Positions 44,903 to 53,816 of a stretch of 64,000 nt of DNA are shown here, one piece after another. The notes under the pieces were generated by a model. The model ran no database searches. It worked only from the letters and a program-made list of their open reading frames with translations, and was not told where the DNA came from. Location: NCBI RefSeq assembly GCF_900113255.1, contig NZ_FOOR01000001.1:372001-436000 (forward strand). The letters are read 5' to 3'. The number at the start of each line of letters is the position of its first letter. Position 1 is the stretch's first letter. Source of the DNA: Novosphingobium sp. CF614. Its GTDB lineage: Bacteria; Pseudomonadota; Alphaproteobacteria; Sphingomonadales; Sphingomonadaceae. The position numbers and the translations under genes are program-made.

Positions 44903-46177
44903 ATGAATTCCTATCTGGGCGAACTACGCACCCAGTGGCGCCCGCTTACCTCGGTCATCGTCGGTCTTTCGAGTGGCCTTGTGATGTCCAGCTACGTCAT
45001 CGGCATCATGGGCCCCTATCTGGTCACGGAGTTCGGCTGGGCCAAGGAAGACATGGCGCTGGTCGGCATTCTTGCCCTGGGGGCAGTGCTCCTGCTGCCG
45101 TTGATCGGCCGGATGACCGACGTCTTCGGCGTCCGCAAGACCGCCATGATCGGCGTCATCGCCTCCCCGGTCTCGTACTTCATACTGAGCAGGATCGACT
45201 CGTTCGCGGCCTATGCGATCATGTTCGCCCTCCAGGCCTCCATCCTCGCGACAACCACGCCGCCGGTCTATTGCCGGATCGTGGTGCAATATTTCAAGCG
45301 CGCACGCGGACTGGCACTCGGCATCGCCGCTGCCGGGCCCGCCATGGCGGTCGCCGTGGGCGGACCGCTACTCAACAATTTCGTCGACGATTACGGCTGG
45401 CGCGCCGGCTACATCGCAATGGCGATCTATACCGCAATCAGCGGCATCCTGGCCATGGTACTGCTTCCGCCCGAGCGCCGGGACGGGCAAGCGAAAGCGG
45501 CCAAGCCCAAGCGGGCGAAAGAGGATTATCGGATGATCTTCCGTTCCTCGGCCTTCTGGATCCTGTTCGCCGGCATCCTGCTGTGCAACCTGCCTCAGTC
45601 GATCATGATGAGCCAGCTCAGCCTGATCCTCGCCGAAAACGGCGCTTCGGGCAAATCCGCCTCGATCATGATTTCCTCCTATGCCGTCGGGATGATCGTC
45701 GGCCGGCTGGTGAGCGGCGTGGCGCTCGATCGCTTCCCGGCGCCGCTGGTGGCGACGATCGGCCTGGCGCTGTCCGGCATCGGCTTGCTCATCATCGCCT
45801 CCGGGCTGGACGCACGCCCCGTGGTGTTCTTCGCCGTCCTTACCTTCGGCCTTTCGCTCGGTGCGGAAAGCGACGTGATCGCCTATCTGGTGGTGCGCAA
45901 CTTCGGGGTGAAAATCTACAGCAGCGTCCACAGTATCCTCGCCACCTCGACCGCCCTCGCGGCCGTGCTCGGCTCGGTCATGCTCAGCATCACTTTGCGG
46001 TATTTCGTATTCTACGCACCGTTCCTGGGCGTTACCGGCGCACTGGCAGTGCTGGGCAGCCTGCTGTTCCTGTTCCTGCCACGCAATCCGCAAATGGAGG
46101 ACGAACCGGCCGGGTCGACCGATCATGCCGAACGCGGCGATACGGCTCCGGTGGAAGGCAAGGTCGCGGCGGCCTGA
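44903..46177 (+). CDS. MFS transporter (OFA/monocarboxylate-like)
   Basis: This 424-residue carrier has 12 predicted helices. GRMTDVFGVRKTAMIG (about residue 75) is the loop 2-3 motif. It is closest in the window to the carrier at 39773: shared N-terminus, IMGPYL, and SGVALDRFPAPLVAT versus CGLALDRFPAPVVAT. The ATG at 44903 follows GGAGAGG; an upstream ATG at 44864 is less likely. It ends the operon that starts at 42183, after a 216-base gap. Confidence 0.9.
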   Translation: MNSYLGELRTQWRPLTSVIVGLSSGLVMSSYVIGIMGPYLVTEFGWAKEDMALVGILALGAVLLLPLIGRMTDVFGVRKTAMIGVIASPVSYFILSRIDSFAAYAIMFALQASILATTTPPVYCRIVVQYFKRARGLALGIAAAGPAMAVAVGGPLLNNFVDDYGWRAGYIAMAIYTAISGILAMVLLPPERRDGQAKAAKPKRAKEDYRMIFRSSAFWILFAGILLCNLPQSIMMSQLSLILAENGASGKSASIMISSYAVGMIVGRLVSGVALDRFPAPLVATIGLALSGIGLLIIASGLDARPVVFFAVLTFGLSLGAESDVIAYLVVRNFGVKIYSSVHSILATSTALAAVLGSVMLSITLRYFVFYAPFLGVTGALAVLGSLLFLFLPRNPQMEDEPAGSTDHAERGDTAPVEGKVAAA

Positions 46178-46205
46178 GGCGCGCTGCGCATCGCGTGGAG
46201 TTCTT

Positions 46206-47228
46206 CTATGCTTCGACGGCCGCCGCAGCACTACTGCGCGCGCGGCCTGCGAAGCGGCGGGCGGCGTCCTCGAAATGCCGGCGCGGATTGACGATCTGCA
46301 TCGTATCGACTTCATCCTGGGTGATCCCGGCTTCGAGCAGGGCGGGCACCGCAGTCTGCGGTATGTAGCAATAGCTGTGCTCGGGAAAATATCGCACGCG
46401 GTCTTCCTCCGATGGGAAGAAATCGCTCCAGCAGAAGCAATCGTGCGACAGCGTCAGGCGATCGACATAGCCTCGCCCGACCAGTTCCACGATCGTCGCC
46501 ACCCGCTTCTCTAGCGGCAGCAATGTGTTCATGCCGAACCGGTCCATCGCCAGGATCGAACCCTCATCGGCCAGACGCATGAGATAGTCGATGTCGGTCG
46601 TGTCCCCGCAATGGCCGATGATGACGTCCCGCAGGTCGACCCCTTCCTCCTTCAGCACCCGCTGCGCCACCAGACCCATTTCCTGACGGGCAGCCGTGTG
46701 GACGGTGATCGGTGCCCCGGTCCGCACATGGGCATTGCCGACGGCACGCATCACGCGTTCCACCCCCGGCCGCAGGCCCGGCATATCGATCGCGCACTTG
46801 AGAATGGCGGCTTTCACCTGAGTGCCGTAAATTCCCTCCTCGATATCGCGCACGAACATGTCGGGCAGCGGATCGGGCCGGTCGAACATGAGCCCGGGGC
46901 CGACCTGGGCGAGCGGCCTTGGCACGTCATCGATGGTGTAGCAGCCGGTCGCGACGATGATGTTGACCTGCGTAAGCTTGGCGACCTCGACGATGCTCGG
47001 GACGTTCCGGCCAAGGCCCAGAACCGTGAGATCCATGATCGTATCGATCCCGCAAGCCTTGACCGCATCGAGCCGCCTCGCGGCCTCGACGATCTGCTGG
47101 TCCTCAACGAAATCGGGCCGGTAGTTGAGCGTGTATTCCAGGTCGTTGGAAAAAACATGCTCATGGACCAGCACGCGCCCCAGAGCACTTGCAGCGATCG
47201 GTCCCCTGGCCGTTTGAATGACGGTCAT
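46206..47228 (-). CDS. Phosphotriesterase-family (PTE/PLL-like) metal-dependent hydrolase
   Basis: This is a 340-residue TIM-barrel enzyme. All metal ligands are visible: HEH in RVLVHEHVF (about residue 22), the carbamylated lysine in AAILKCA (about residue 142), histidines in ITVHTAA and IIGHCGD, and aspartate in TLSHDCF. Members hydrolyse lactones or organophosphate esters; in a catabolic setting a lactonase is the likelier role. It starts after GGGAGAG and is convergent with the MFS gene at 44903. Confidence 0.93.
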   Translation of the reverse strand: MTVIQTARGPIAASALGRVLVHEHVFSNDLEYTLNYRPDFVEDQQIVEAARRLDAVKACGIDTIMDLTVLGLGRNVPSIVEVAKLTQVNIIVATGCYTIDDVPRPLAQVGPGLMFDRPDPLPDMFVRDIEEGIYGTQVKAAILKCAIDMPGLRPGVERVMRAVGNAHVRTGAPITVHTAARQEMGLVAQRVLKEEGVDLRDVIIGHCGDTTDIDYLMRLADEGSILAMDRFGMNTLLPLEKRVATIVELVGRGYVDRLTLSHDCFCWSDFFPSEEDRVRYFPEHSYCYIPQTAVPALLEAGITQDEVDTMQIVNPRRHFEDAARRFAGRARSSAAAAVEA

Positions 47229-47638
47229 GCATCAGCTCTCCCGATGAACAACGCCGCCGAAATTTCGGACTTCGTGCCGCATTGATCCCGCGGCGCAGCG
47301 GCGAAATTCGCCATACCGCGCCGCGTATCGGAGCTTACAACGACCGGGGTTGGTTTTATACCGATTTCGGGCAATATCGCTACGCGGGCGCAAGCCGGAG
47401 CGACCGGTTGGCGCTGCCGGAACCCGGGCGCACTCGGCGCCGGGCGGACCGGGGCAAATTCTCCTAGGCGGCTTCCTTATTGCACAGGCTGCGCGGCCAA
47501 TTGCCGGTTAAACCAAGGCTCACCTTGGCCTAGGGTTTTGATTGGATGGGGGCGCTTGTCGCGCGGTGGGCGCGCCATGTGAGCATGCGGTCGCTTTGGA
47601 ATTGGGCCGCTAGGAAATTGGTAAGAAGCGAGGGGACG
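47229..47638. other. Divergent intergenic region with a small palindrome
   Basis: This 410-base gap has no supported gene. A perfect palindrome, CCAAGG-CTCA-CCTTGG (47513-47528), flanked by CCTAGG, lies 110 bases before the SDR start. It could be an operator. The ATAGY-N4-RCTAT repeat was not found here. Confidence 0.4.
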
Positions 47639-48505
47639 ATGACAGGTACAGGACCGCTGATCTCGCTAGAGGGCAAGGTTGCCTTGGTTACCGGCGGCGG
47701 CGGCGGCATCGGGCGCGCGGCGGCGCTTTCGCTTGCCGGGGCGGGAGCCGACGTGGCGGTGATCGACGTCGTGCCCGAACGCTGCGACGAAGTGGTCGCA
47801 CTGGTCGAGGGAATGGGCCGCCGCGCGCTCGGCATTTCCGGCAATGTCATGGACGTGGAAGCCGTCACTGCCGCGGTTGAAACCACCGCCGCTCACTTCG
47901 GGCGCTTCGACGTGCTGGTGAACAATGCCGGGGGCGTGACCTGGCGCCCCTTCGCCGAGTTGAAGCCCCGCAACTGGCAGCGTCATATCGACATGAACCT
48001 GACCAGCAATCTTGCCGCGACTTCCGCCGCGATCCCGCACATGATCGCGGCCGGCGGCGGATCGATCATCGCGGTCACCAGTATCGAGGCCAGCCGTGCC
48101 GCCCCCGGCTATGCGGTCTATGCCGCCTGCAAGGCGGGGATCAACAACCTGACGCGTACCCTGGCGCTGGAGCTGGCCGAGCATGGAATCCGGGTCAACG
48201 CCATCGCTCCCGACAGCACGGCGACGCCAGGCATGAACGGCGTCTTCGATGGCTCCGCCGATCCGGCGCGCTGGCCAGCACCCTCGCCCGAGCGCCAAGA
48301 GACGATCCGTCGCCGCATTCCGCTCGGCCGGCAAGGCACGGCCGGCGAATGCGGCGATCTGATCGCGTTCCTGGCCTCGCCGCTTGCCAGCTATATAACC
48401 GGCACCATCATCCCGATCGATGGCGGCACCTGGGCCGGGGGCGGATGGATCCGCGACCGCGCCGGCAAATGGGTGCTGCCGCCGGACCTGTCACCAGCCA
48501 ATTAG
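47639..48505 (+). CDS. Short-chain dehydrogenase/reductase
   Basis: This 288-residue SDR has TGGGGGIGRA, VIDVVPE (NAD-type acidic residue), NNAGGV, serine in VTSIEAS and YAACK (about residue 162). A C-terminal tail of about 20 residues beyond the usual DGG end (GTWAGGGWIRDRAGKW..) is rich in tryptophan. The ATG at 47639 follows GAGGGGAC. It is the first gene of the SDR/LLM/enoyl-CoA-hydratase operon. Confidence 0.9.
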   Translation: MTGTGPLISLEGKVALVTGGGGGIGRAAALSLAGAGADVAVIDVVPERCDEVVALVEGMGRRALGISGNVMDVEAVTAAVETTAAHFGRFDVLVNNAGGVTWRPFAELKPRNWQRHIDMNLTSNLAATSAAIPHMIAAGGGSIIAVTSIEASRAAPGYAVYAACKAGINNLTRTLALELAEHGIRVNAIAPDSTATPGMNGVFDGSADPARWPAPSPERQETIRRRIPLGRQGTAGECGDLIAFLASPLASYITGTIIPIDGGTWAGGGWIRDRAGKWVLPPDLSPAN

Positions 48506-48529
48506 AAGCGTTTCACGGAGAACAAGAAC

Positions 48530-49447
48530 ATGGTCTTTCCCGTCAGCGTCACGCTGCCTTTCGACAATATCAACCAGCCTGGCGAATTCGATACGATGGA
48601 CGCGGTTCGCGACGTCGGCCAGGCGCTCGAAGAGGCAGGGTTCACCACCGGCACCGTCACCGATCACCCGGCCCCGAGTTCGCGCTGGCTGGATGGCGGC
48701 GGGCACTATGCGCAGGATCCCTTCGTCATGCTGTCGCTGCTTGCGGCGGTGACCACCAAGCTGCGTCTGCAGACCAGCATCCTTGTCCTGCCCTACCGCA
48801 ACCCGTTCATCACCGCGCGTTCGGTCTCCAGCCTCGATGCCTATTCGCAGGGCCGCGTGTCGCTTGGCATCGGCGCCGGTTATCTCAAGGCTGAATACAA
48901 GGCCTTGGGCGTCGATTTCGATTCGCGTAACGCGTTGATGGATGAATACATTCAGGCCATGAAGCTGGCCTGGACGGGCGAGGACTTCACGTTCGAGGGC
49001 ACCGGCTACACCGCGCTCGGCAACCGCATCCGCCCCGCGCCCGTGCAGACCCCTCATCCGCCGCTGCTGATCGGCGGCAACAGCCGCATGGCGATCCGCC
49101 GCGCGGTTGAACTGGGCGATGCCTGGAACCCGTTCTTCGCTCCCGCCGCGGTCCTCAGCATGGCCCGGACGGCTTCCATCGCCGAAGAAGAAGATGTGGA
49201 TGCCGCGCTCGCCTATATGCATGCCCACTGCGAGAAGGTTGGCCGTGAAACTCCACCGAAGCTGTATTTCGCCGGCACGGGCATGATTAAGGAAGGCTAC
49301 AGCCCGCAGGAATTCATCGACCAGATCGGTGCGTTCCGCGCGAAGGGCGCCGTTGGCGTCGGCGTGGGCATTTCCGCCGAAAGCCGGGCCAAATGGTGCG
49401 ACCTTGCCCGCGACTTCGGCGAGAACGTACTGCCGAAGCTGGACTGA
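48530..49447 (+). CDS. LLM-class flavin-dependent oxidoreductase
   Basis: This 305-residue bacterial-luciferase-like TIM-barrel protein has TDHPAPSSRW near residue 45, LRLQTSILVLPYRNPFITARSVSSLDAYSQGRVSLGIGAGY (about residues 77-120), HPPLLIGGNS and GDAWNPFF. Members use FMN or F420 for monooxygenation or hydride transfer. A GGAG site precedes the ATG. It lies 24 bases after the SDR and 21 bases before the enoyl-CoA hydratase. Confidence 0.9.
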   Translation: MVFPVSVTLPFDNINQPGEFDTMDAVRDVGQALEEAGFTTGTVTDHPAPSSRWLDGGGHYAQDPFVMLSLLAAVTTKLRLQTSILVLPYRNPFITARSVSSLDAYSQGRVSLGIGAGYLKAEYKALGVDFDSRNALMDEYIQAMKLAWTGEDFTFEGTGYTALGNRIRPAPVQTPHPPLLIGGNSRMAIRRAVELGDAWNPFFAPAAVLSMARTASIAEEEDVDAALAYMHAHCEKVGRETPPKLYFAGTGMIKEGYSPQEFIDQIGAFRAKGAVGVGVGISAESRAKWCDLARDFGENVLPKLD

Positions 49448-49468
49448 CGGAAACAGGGTAAGGACGAT

Positions 49469-50269
49469 ATGACGACAAGCAACGAGGCCGCCCCTGAGCA
49501 CCTCCACTACGAGGAGCGGGGCAATGTCGCGGTCATAACCTATGACCGGGCCGATTGCCGCAACGCGATGAACACCCAAAGCTATCGCGAGCTTGTCGCC
49601 GCCGTCGAGCGGGCGAATGCCTCGGAAGCCGTCGGCGCCATCGTGCTGGCGCACAAGGGGCCGGTATTCTGCGCCGGAATCGATCTCAAGGCCCAGCCCG
49701 AGCCCAAGGACCCCGTCACCGGCATCCGTCCGACAGTCGCCACCATGGGCATGGCCAACGACACCAGCTGGGTCCACCTGATGAAGCGCTCCAAGCCGAC
49801 GGTCGCGGCGATCAACGGCGCGGCGATCGGGCTTGGGGCAACGCATGTGCTCGCCGTCGACATCCGCATCGGCACGCGCGCGGCGAGCTTCTCGTTCCCC
49901 TTCCTGACGCGCGGGTCGATGCCCGAATTCGGTTTTTCGGCCTTGCTGCCGCAGATCGTGGGCTTCGGCGCGGCGATCGATATGTGCCTGACCTCGGCCA
50001 AGCTCGATGCCGAGGCCTCGCTCGCCAAGGGCCTGCTGACCCGCTTGACCGAGGCCGACGATGCCCTGCCCGAAGCGATCGCACTGGCGTCGGAGATCGG
50101 CAAGCATTCGCTGCTGCAGGTCTCCCTGACCCGGCAGCTGATCTACGACAACGCCGGCGAAGGGGACTGGAACGTCATCCTCACGCGCGAGCGCGAAGCG
50201 TTCATCCAGCTTTTCCGCGCCCAGCGCGCCGCCCGCCAGGCGCGTGAAGCGGCGGCGGGCGGCGGCTGA
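49469..50269 (+). CDS. Enoyl-CoA hydratase/isomerase family protein
   Basis: This 266-residue crotonase-fold protein has an oxyanion hole formed by FCAGIDLKA (about residue 70) and NGAAIGLGATHVLAVDIRI (about residue 113). The second catalytic glutamate position lies in RGSMPEFGFSALLP. It is likely to hydrate or isomerise an enoyl-CoA in a beta-oxidation-like route. It is the third gene of the operon and convergent with the D-2-hydroxyacid dehydrogenase gene. Confidence 0.9.
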   Translation: MTTSNEAAPEHLHYEERGNVAVITYDRADCRNAMNTQSYRELVAAVERANASEAVGAIVLAHKGPVFCAGIDLKAQPEPKDPVTGIRPTVATMGMANDTSWVHLMKRSKPTVAAINGAAIGLGATHVLAVDIRIGTRAASFSFPFLTRGSMPEFGFSALLPQIVGFGAAIDMCLTSAKLDAEASLAKGLLTRLTEADDALPEAIALASEIGKHSLLQVSLTRQLIYDNAGEGDWNVILTREREAFIQLFRAQRAARQAREAAAGGG

Positions 50270-50285
50270 CTCAAACCGGCGGGGA

Positions 50286-51290
50286 TCAGAGCCAGGCTTC
50301 GTCCGGCAACGGATTCTCGCCGGCCAGAAAGCGCCGCAGGTTGTCGATGAAAAGCTCCGTAATGCGCACGTGCCGCCCGTCGCCATGCCCCGCGCCATGC
50401 GGGCTGAGCATGATCTTGGGATGAGTCCAGAGCGGGCTGTCGTCCATTCGCTCCTTGCGATAGAGCCAGGCTTCCTCGACCGAATGCACATCGAGCACCG
50501 CATAGTCGAGATGTCCGCTATCGAGCGAAGCAAGTAGCGCCGCTTCGTCCGTCAACGCGGCGCGCGCGATATTGACGAACACCGATCCCGGCTTCATCCG
50601 CGCGAAAAAATCGGCATTGGCGATATTCTGCGTTTCGGGCGTGCTCGGCATCGAGAAGACCACGACATCCGCTCGCCCCAGGGTATCGAGGACCTGGGAC
50701 GGTGCGATCATCTCGTCCACCGGCTCATTGCCGGTAGGGTTGCGGCGCACGCCGATGACGTGAGCCCCGAAGGCGCGCGCGCGTTCCGCGATGCAGCTGC
50801 CAATGGCGCCCATGCCATAGATCAACCATGTCGTGCGGTAGATTTCGCGAAAGTCGTCGCGCGGATATTCCTTGGCGGCGCGTGACATCCGGCGCTCGTC
50901 CGAGCGGTGAAAGCGCTCCAGCACGGTGCGCATGACGAATTCGGCGATGGAGATCGAGCTGACATGCGCCGTGGTGAGGCGCGCGCCCCGCTTCAGCACG
51001 TCCTGAAGAAGCGGTATATCGGTTCCCGCACCCAGCGATTGCACCCACTGCAGGTCAGGCGCGGTTTCCAGCAAATGCTTGAACGTGCGGCGCAGCGGGC
51101 CGCGCAGGGCCTCGATCGTAAGCCAGACCGCATTGGCGGGCACATCAGCCGGCGCCACTTCCTTGCCATCGAGAATGGCGACCTCTGGACTTTCGATCAA
51201 GGCATAGCGGACTGGCAGGTTGGCTGCGTCGAATGAAGGTTTCCAGACATCGTAGGCAGGCTTGGCAATGACTACGCAAGGTTTGTCCAT
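50286..51290 (-). CDS. D-isomer-specific 2-hydroxyacid dehydrogenase
   Basis: This is a 334-residue NAD(P)-dependent oxidoreductase. The cofactor loop is YGMGAIGSCIA (about residue 153), followed by VIGVRRNP, where arginines favour NADP. Catalytic arginine is in VNIARAAL and the histidine in LSPHGAGH. ARAALTDE replaces the usual RGxxVDE. It starts after GAGAGG. It is divergent from the enoyl-CoA hydratase gene at 51485. Confidence 0.9.
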   Translation of the reverse strand: MDKPCVVIAKPAYDVWKPSFDAANLPVRYALIESPEVAILDGKEVAPADVPANAVWLTIEALRGPLRRTFKHLLETAPDLQWVQSLGAGTDIPLLQDVLKRGARLTTAHVSSISIAEFVMRTVLERFHRSDERRMSRAAKEYPRDDFREIYRTTWLIYGMGAIGSCIAERARAFGAHVIGVRRNPTGNEPVDEMIAPSQVLDTLGRADVVVFSMPSTPETQNIANADFFARMKPGSVFVNIARAALTDEAALLASLDSGHLDYAVLDVHSVEEAWLYRKERMDDSPLWTHPKIMLSPHGAGHGDGRHVRITELFIDNLRRFLAGENPLPDEAWL

Positions 51291-51484
51291 AATCGTTCCT
51301 CTCGAATTGAATATTATCCCGGTCGCTTTGTACCCTCGGATAGTTTCTCAACTCGGTCGGCATCAAAATGATGTTTTTCACCATTGGCCATGTGAAACGT
51401 GATCGTTGACCGTCACAGCGTGCAAGGACAGGCTTTGGATACAAAGTCTTACGACCTGACGGCGCAATGCAATGGAGGCACGGC

Positions 51485-52390
51485 ATGGGTTACGAAACGA
51501 TTCGTTATGACATGACCGAAGGGATTGCCACCATAACGCTTGACCGCGGCGACGGCCTCAATGCGATGAACAAGCAGATGACGCTTGATCTGCTCGACGT
51601 GTTCGACGTGACCGACGACGACGACGCGGTGCGCGCCGTGATCGTGACCGGGGCGGGCGAGCGCTCCTTCTGTGTCGGAGCCGACCTGTCATCGGGGGGC
51701 GAAACTTTCGACTTTGGCGATGACGCAGCGTGGAGCGATGCGGGATCGCCCCTCCGCGCGGATGGCACGGTCGACTATTCCCACCCCGGCGCACGCGACG
51801 GCGGCGGCCTGATCGCCTTGCGGATATTCGCTTCGCGCAAGCCGATCATCGCCGCTTTCAACGGCGTCGCCGCCGGCGTCGGCACGACGATGACACTGCC
51901 GATGGACTTTCGCCTGGCCAGCGACAAGGCGCGTTTCGGCCTGGTCTTCGCTCGCCGGGGCATCGTGCCCGAAGCGGCATCGAGCTGGTTCCTGCCGCGC
52001 CTGATCGGCATCGGCAAGGCGCTGGAATGGTGCTATTCGGGCCGCATCGTTCCCGCCGACGAGGCGCTGAAGGCCGGATTGCTGCGCAGCATACATGCAC
52101 CTGACGAACTGATCCCCGCCGCCCGCGCGCTGGCGCGCGAACTGACGGCGCATGGCGCGCCCGTCTCCATCGCGATGACGCGGCGGATGATGTGGGCCGG
52201 GCTTGCCATGCAGCATCCGATGGAAGCGCATCGCATGGACAGCCGCGCCGTCTGGATACGCGGCCGCTCGGGTGACGCCTTCGAAGGCGTGACGAGCTTT
52301 CTCGAGAAGCGAGACGCCAGGTTCCCGGACGCGGTCAGCCAAAAATGGGCCGAGTTCGCCGCCTTCTTCGACGAACCCGACTATTACTGA
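51485..52390 (+). CDS. Enoyl-CoA hydratase/isomerase family protein
   Basis: This 301-residue crotonase-fold enzyme is longer than 49469-50269 because of an insertion near residues 75-105. The oxyanion hole is FCVGADLSS and NGVAAGVGTTMTLPMDFRLAS. The catalytic glutamate is in RRGIVPEAASSWFLPRL, as in true hydratases. The ATG at 51485 follows GGAGGC. It is convergent with the MaoC-like gene. Confidence 0.9.
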   Translation: MGYETIRYDMTEGIATITLDRGDGLNAMNKQMTLDLLDVFDVTDDDDAVRAVIVTGAGERSFCVGADLSSGGETFDFGDDAAWSDAGSPLRADGTVDYSHPGARDGGGLIALRIFASRKPIIAAFNGVAAGVGTTMTLPMDFRLASDKARFGLVFARRGIVPEAASSWFLPRLIGIGKALEWCYSGRIVPADEALKAGLLRSIHAPDELIPAARALARELTAHGAPVSIAMTRRMMWAGLAMQHPMEAHRMDSRAVWIRGRSGDAFEGVTSFLEKRDARFPDAVSQKWAEFAAFFDEPDYY

Positions 52391-52411
52391 ACGGAGGCAC
52401 TGAACGGAGGC
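52386..52411. repeat. Tandem 13-base duplication over the stop codon of an enoyl-CoA hydratase gene
   Basis: ACTGAACGGAGGC occurs twice in a row, at 52386-52398 and 52399-52411. The first copy contains the TGA stop codon. A similar direct repeat, AAGGCCTGAAAC, surrounds the stop of the SDR at 61438 (61430-61441 and 61445-61456). Confidence 0.85.
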
Positions 52412-52418
52412 GCCCGCC

Positions 52419-53672
52419 TTATTCGGCGAGCTGTGCAACCTCGTGCGCGAACATCCGGTCGATGTCCTCTTCAGCCGGACGCGGCAGTTCGACGGCGGCC
52501 TCGCGGCTCGGGAGCAGGACCACGGCATTGCCGGGCGTCACCACCGTTCCCGCGTGGTTTTCCACCCAGACATTGAGGTGGACCTCGTTGCGGCCGCCTT
52601 CCTGCTTCTTGTCGGTGACCTTGCCCTTGATCCAGTAGGTATCGCCGAGATAGACGAACTTGCGGTGCTGGCAGCTCATCTTCCACAGCCAGCCGTCATC
52701 GCCCATCCAGTTGGTCAGGATGTTGGTGAGGAAGGTTTCACGCAGACCGCCGTAATCGTAAGGCAGCGGGATACCGAGTTCGTTGGCCCAGTCCTTCTCC
52801 CAGTGCAGCCGCTGCGCCGTGTCGGGCACGTTGAGCGGGTTGCGGGTATAGAAACCGGGAACCTTCTTGCGGATCTTCCACGATTCGCGGAACGCACCGG
52901 GAGGCGTGAGCTGCATGCCCCAGCCAACGTGCCAGACGATCAGGTCGCTGACCCGCAGCGGGCCGCGCACGATAGTCTGCAATTCCTCGCCGACCGTGAC
53001 ATCCTCGAAATAGCGAGTCTCGGCCCCGCGCAGCGTTTCCGCCTCGTAGGTCGCATCGATCCGTTCCAGATCCTCGTCGCTGTACGGCTTGGGCAGGTCG
53101 TATTCCTTCTTGCGCTCCTTGGAGGCATGGCGTTCGACCCGGATCCACGATCCGCGCTGGATGGCGACGAGTTCGTCATTCTGGTTGCGAAAGATGTAAC
53201 CCTGGATTTCAGTGACGGAGCGCCCGCCGAACGAGCTCTTCTCGTTCACCTGCACGCCGACCAGCGCCGAACGACGCTTCAGCTTGTCGCCCAGGCGCAG
53301 CGGCCGCCACCATTCGAACGACATTTCCGCCTGGTAGGACCCAAGCCCGACCAGGGGATCGCCCTTGAGCAGCGCCTTGAGTTCCGGCGTCAGCTTGGCG
53401 GCGTCCTGTTCACCCATGGTGTAAAGGAAATTGGGCGGCGCGATCAGGCCGTCCCAGCGAGTCGACTTGCCGTACTCGGGATCGCACCACAGCGGGTTGC
53501 CGTCCCCATAGCCGTTGGCGAAGTGCCTGACACCGTCGATGGTCACCTCGTAATTGTGCGGCAGGGTGGGCTTGTTGTACTGCACGCCCACGCGCTGGCG
53601 CAGCCGGGCAATCCCTTCCTCGGTCAGAACGCCATAAGTGGAATCTGTCTTTTCAATGGTTTCCGTCGTCAT
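52419..53672 (-). CDS. MaoC-like two-domain hydratase (FAS1-type dehydratase)
   Basis: This 417-residue protein appears to be a double hot-dog. The first half (about residues 10-165) has PHNYEVTIDGVRHFANGYGDGNPLWCDPEYG and PPNFLY, the N-terminal MaoC dehydratase pattern with the D-x(n)-N-P element. The second half (about residues 205-400) resembles the MaoC/acyl dehydratase C-terminal domain. It is likely to hydrate an enoyl-CoA or a related thioester. It lies at the end of the minus-strand group with the acyl-CoA synthetase, 144 bases from it. The ribosome-binding site is weak. Confidence 0.85.
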   Translation of the reverse strand: MTTETIEKTDSTYGVLTEEGIARLRQRVGVQYNKPTLPHNYEVTIDGVRHFANGYGDGNPLWCDPEYGKSTRWDGLIAPPNFLYTMGEQDAAKLTPELKALLKGDPLVGLGSYQAEMSFEWWRPLRLGDKLKRRSALVGVQVNEKSSFGGRSVTEIQGYIFRNQNDELVAIQRGSWIRVERHASKERKKEYDLPKPYSDEDLERIDATYEAETLRGAETRYFEDVTVGEELQTIVRGPLRVSDLIVWHVGWGMQLTPPGAFRESWKIRKKVPGFYTRNPLNVPDTAQRLHWEKDWANELGIPLPYDYGGLRETFLTNILTNWMGDDGWLWKMSCQHRKFVYLGDTYWIKGKVTDKKQEGGRNEVHLNVWVENHAGTVVTPGNAVVLLPSREAAVELPRPAEEDIDRMFAHEVAQLAE

Positions 53673-53816
53673 CTCACTGAACCGATCAATCAAGGAGCCT
53701 GCGCCGGTGGTCCGGCCTTGGTCACGGCATACGCTTAAATCATCCAAAACGCTAGCGATATAAATTCAAGACACGCGAACGTTCCCGCGCCCGCCGCCAT
53801 CGCATCCGCGATGGTC

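Noticed and set aside
48491..50533. 680-codon minus-strand open frame
   Set aside because: It is antisense to the LLM oxidoreductase and enoyl-CoA hydratase genes.
51340..51353. ATAGT-TTCT-CAACT, a possible island operator before the enoyl-CoA hydratase gene
   Set aside because: Only the left half-site matches, and no promoter boxes are placed around it as in the real sites.
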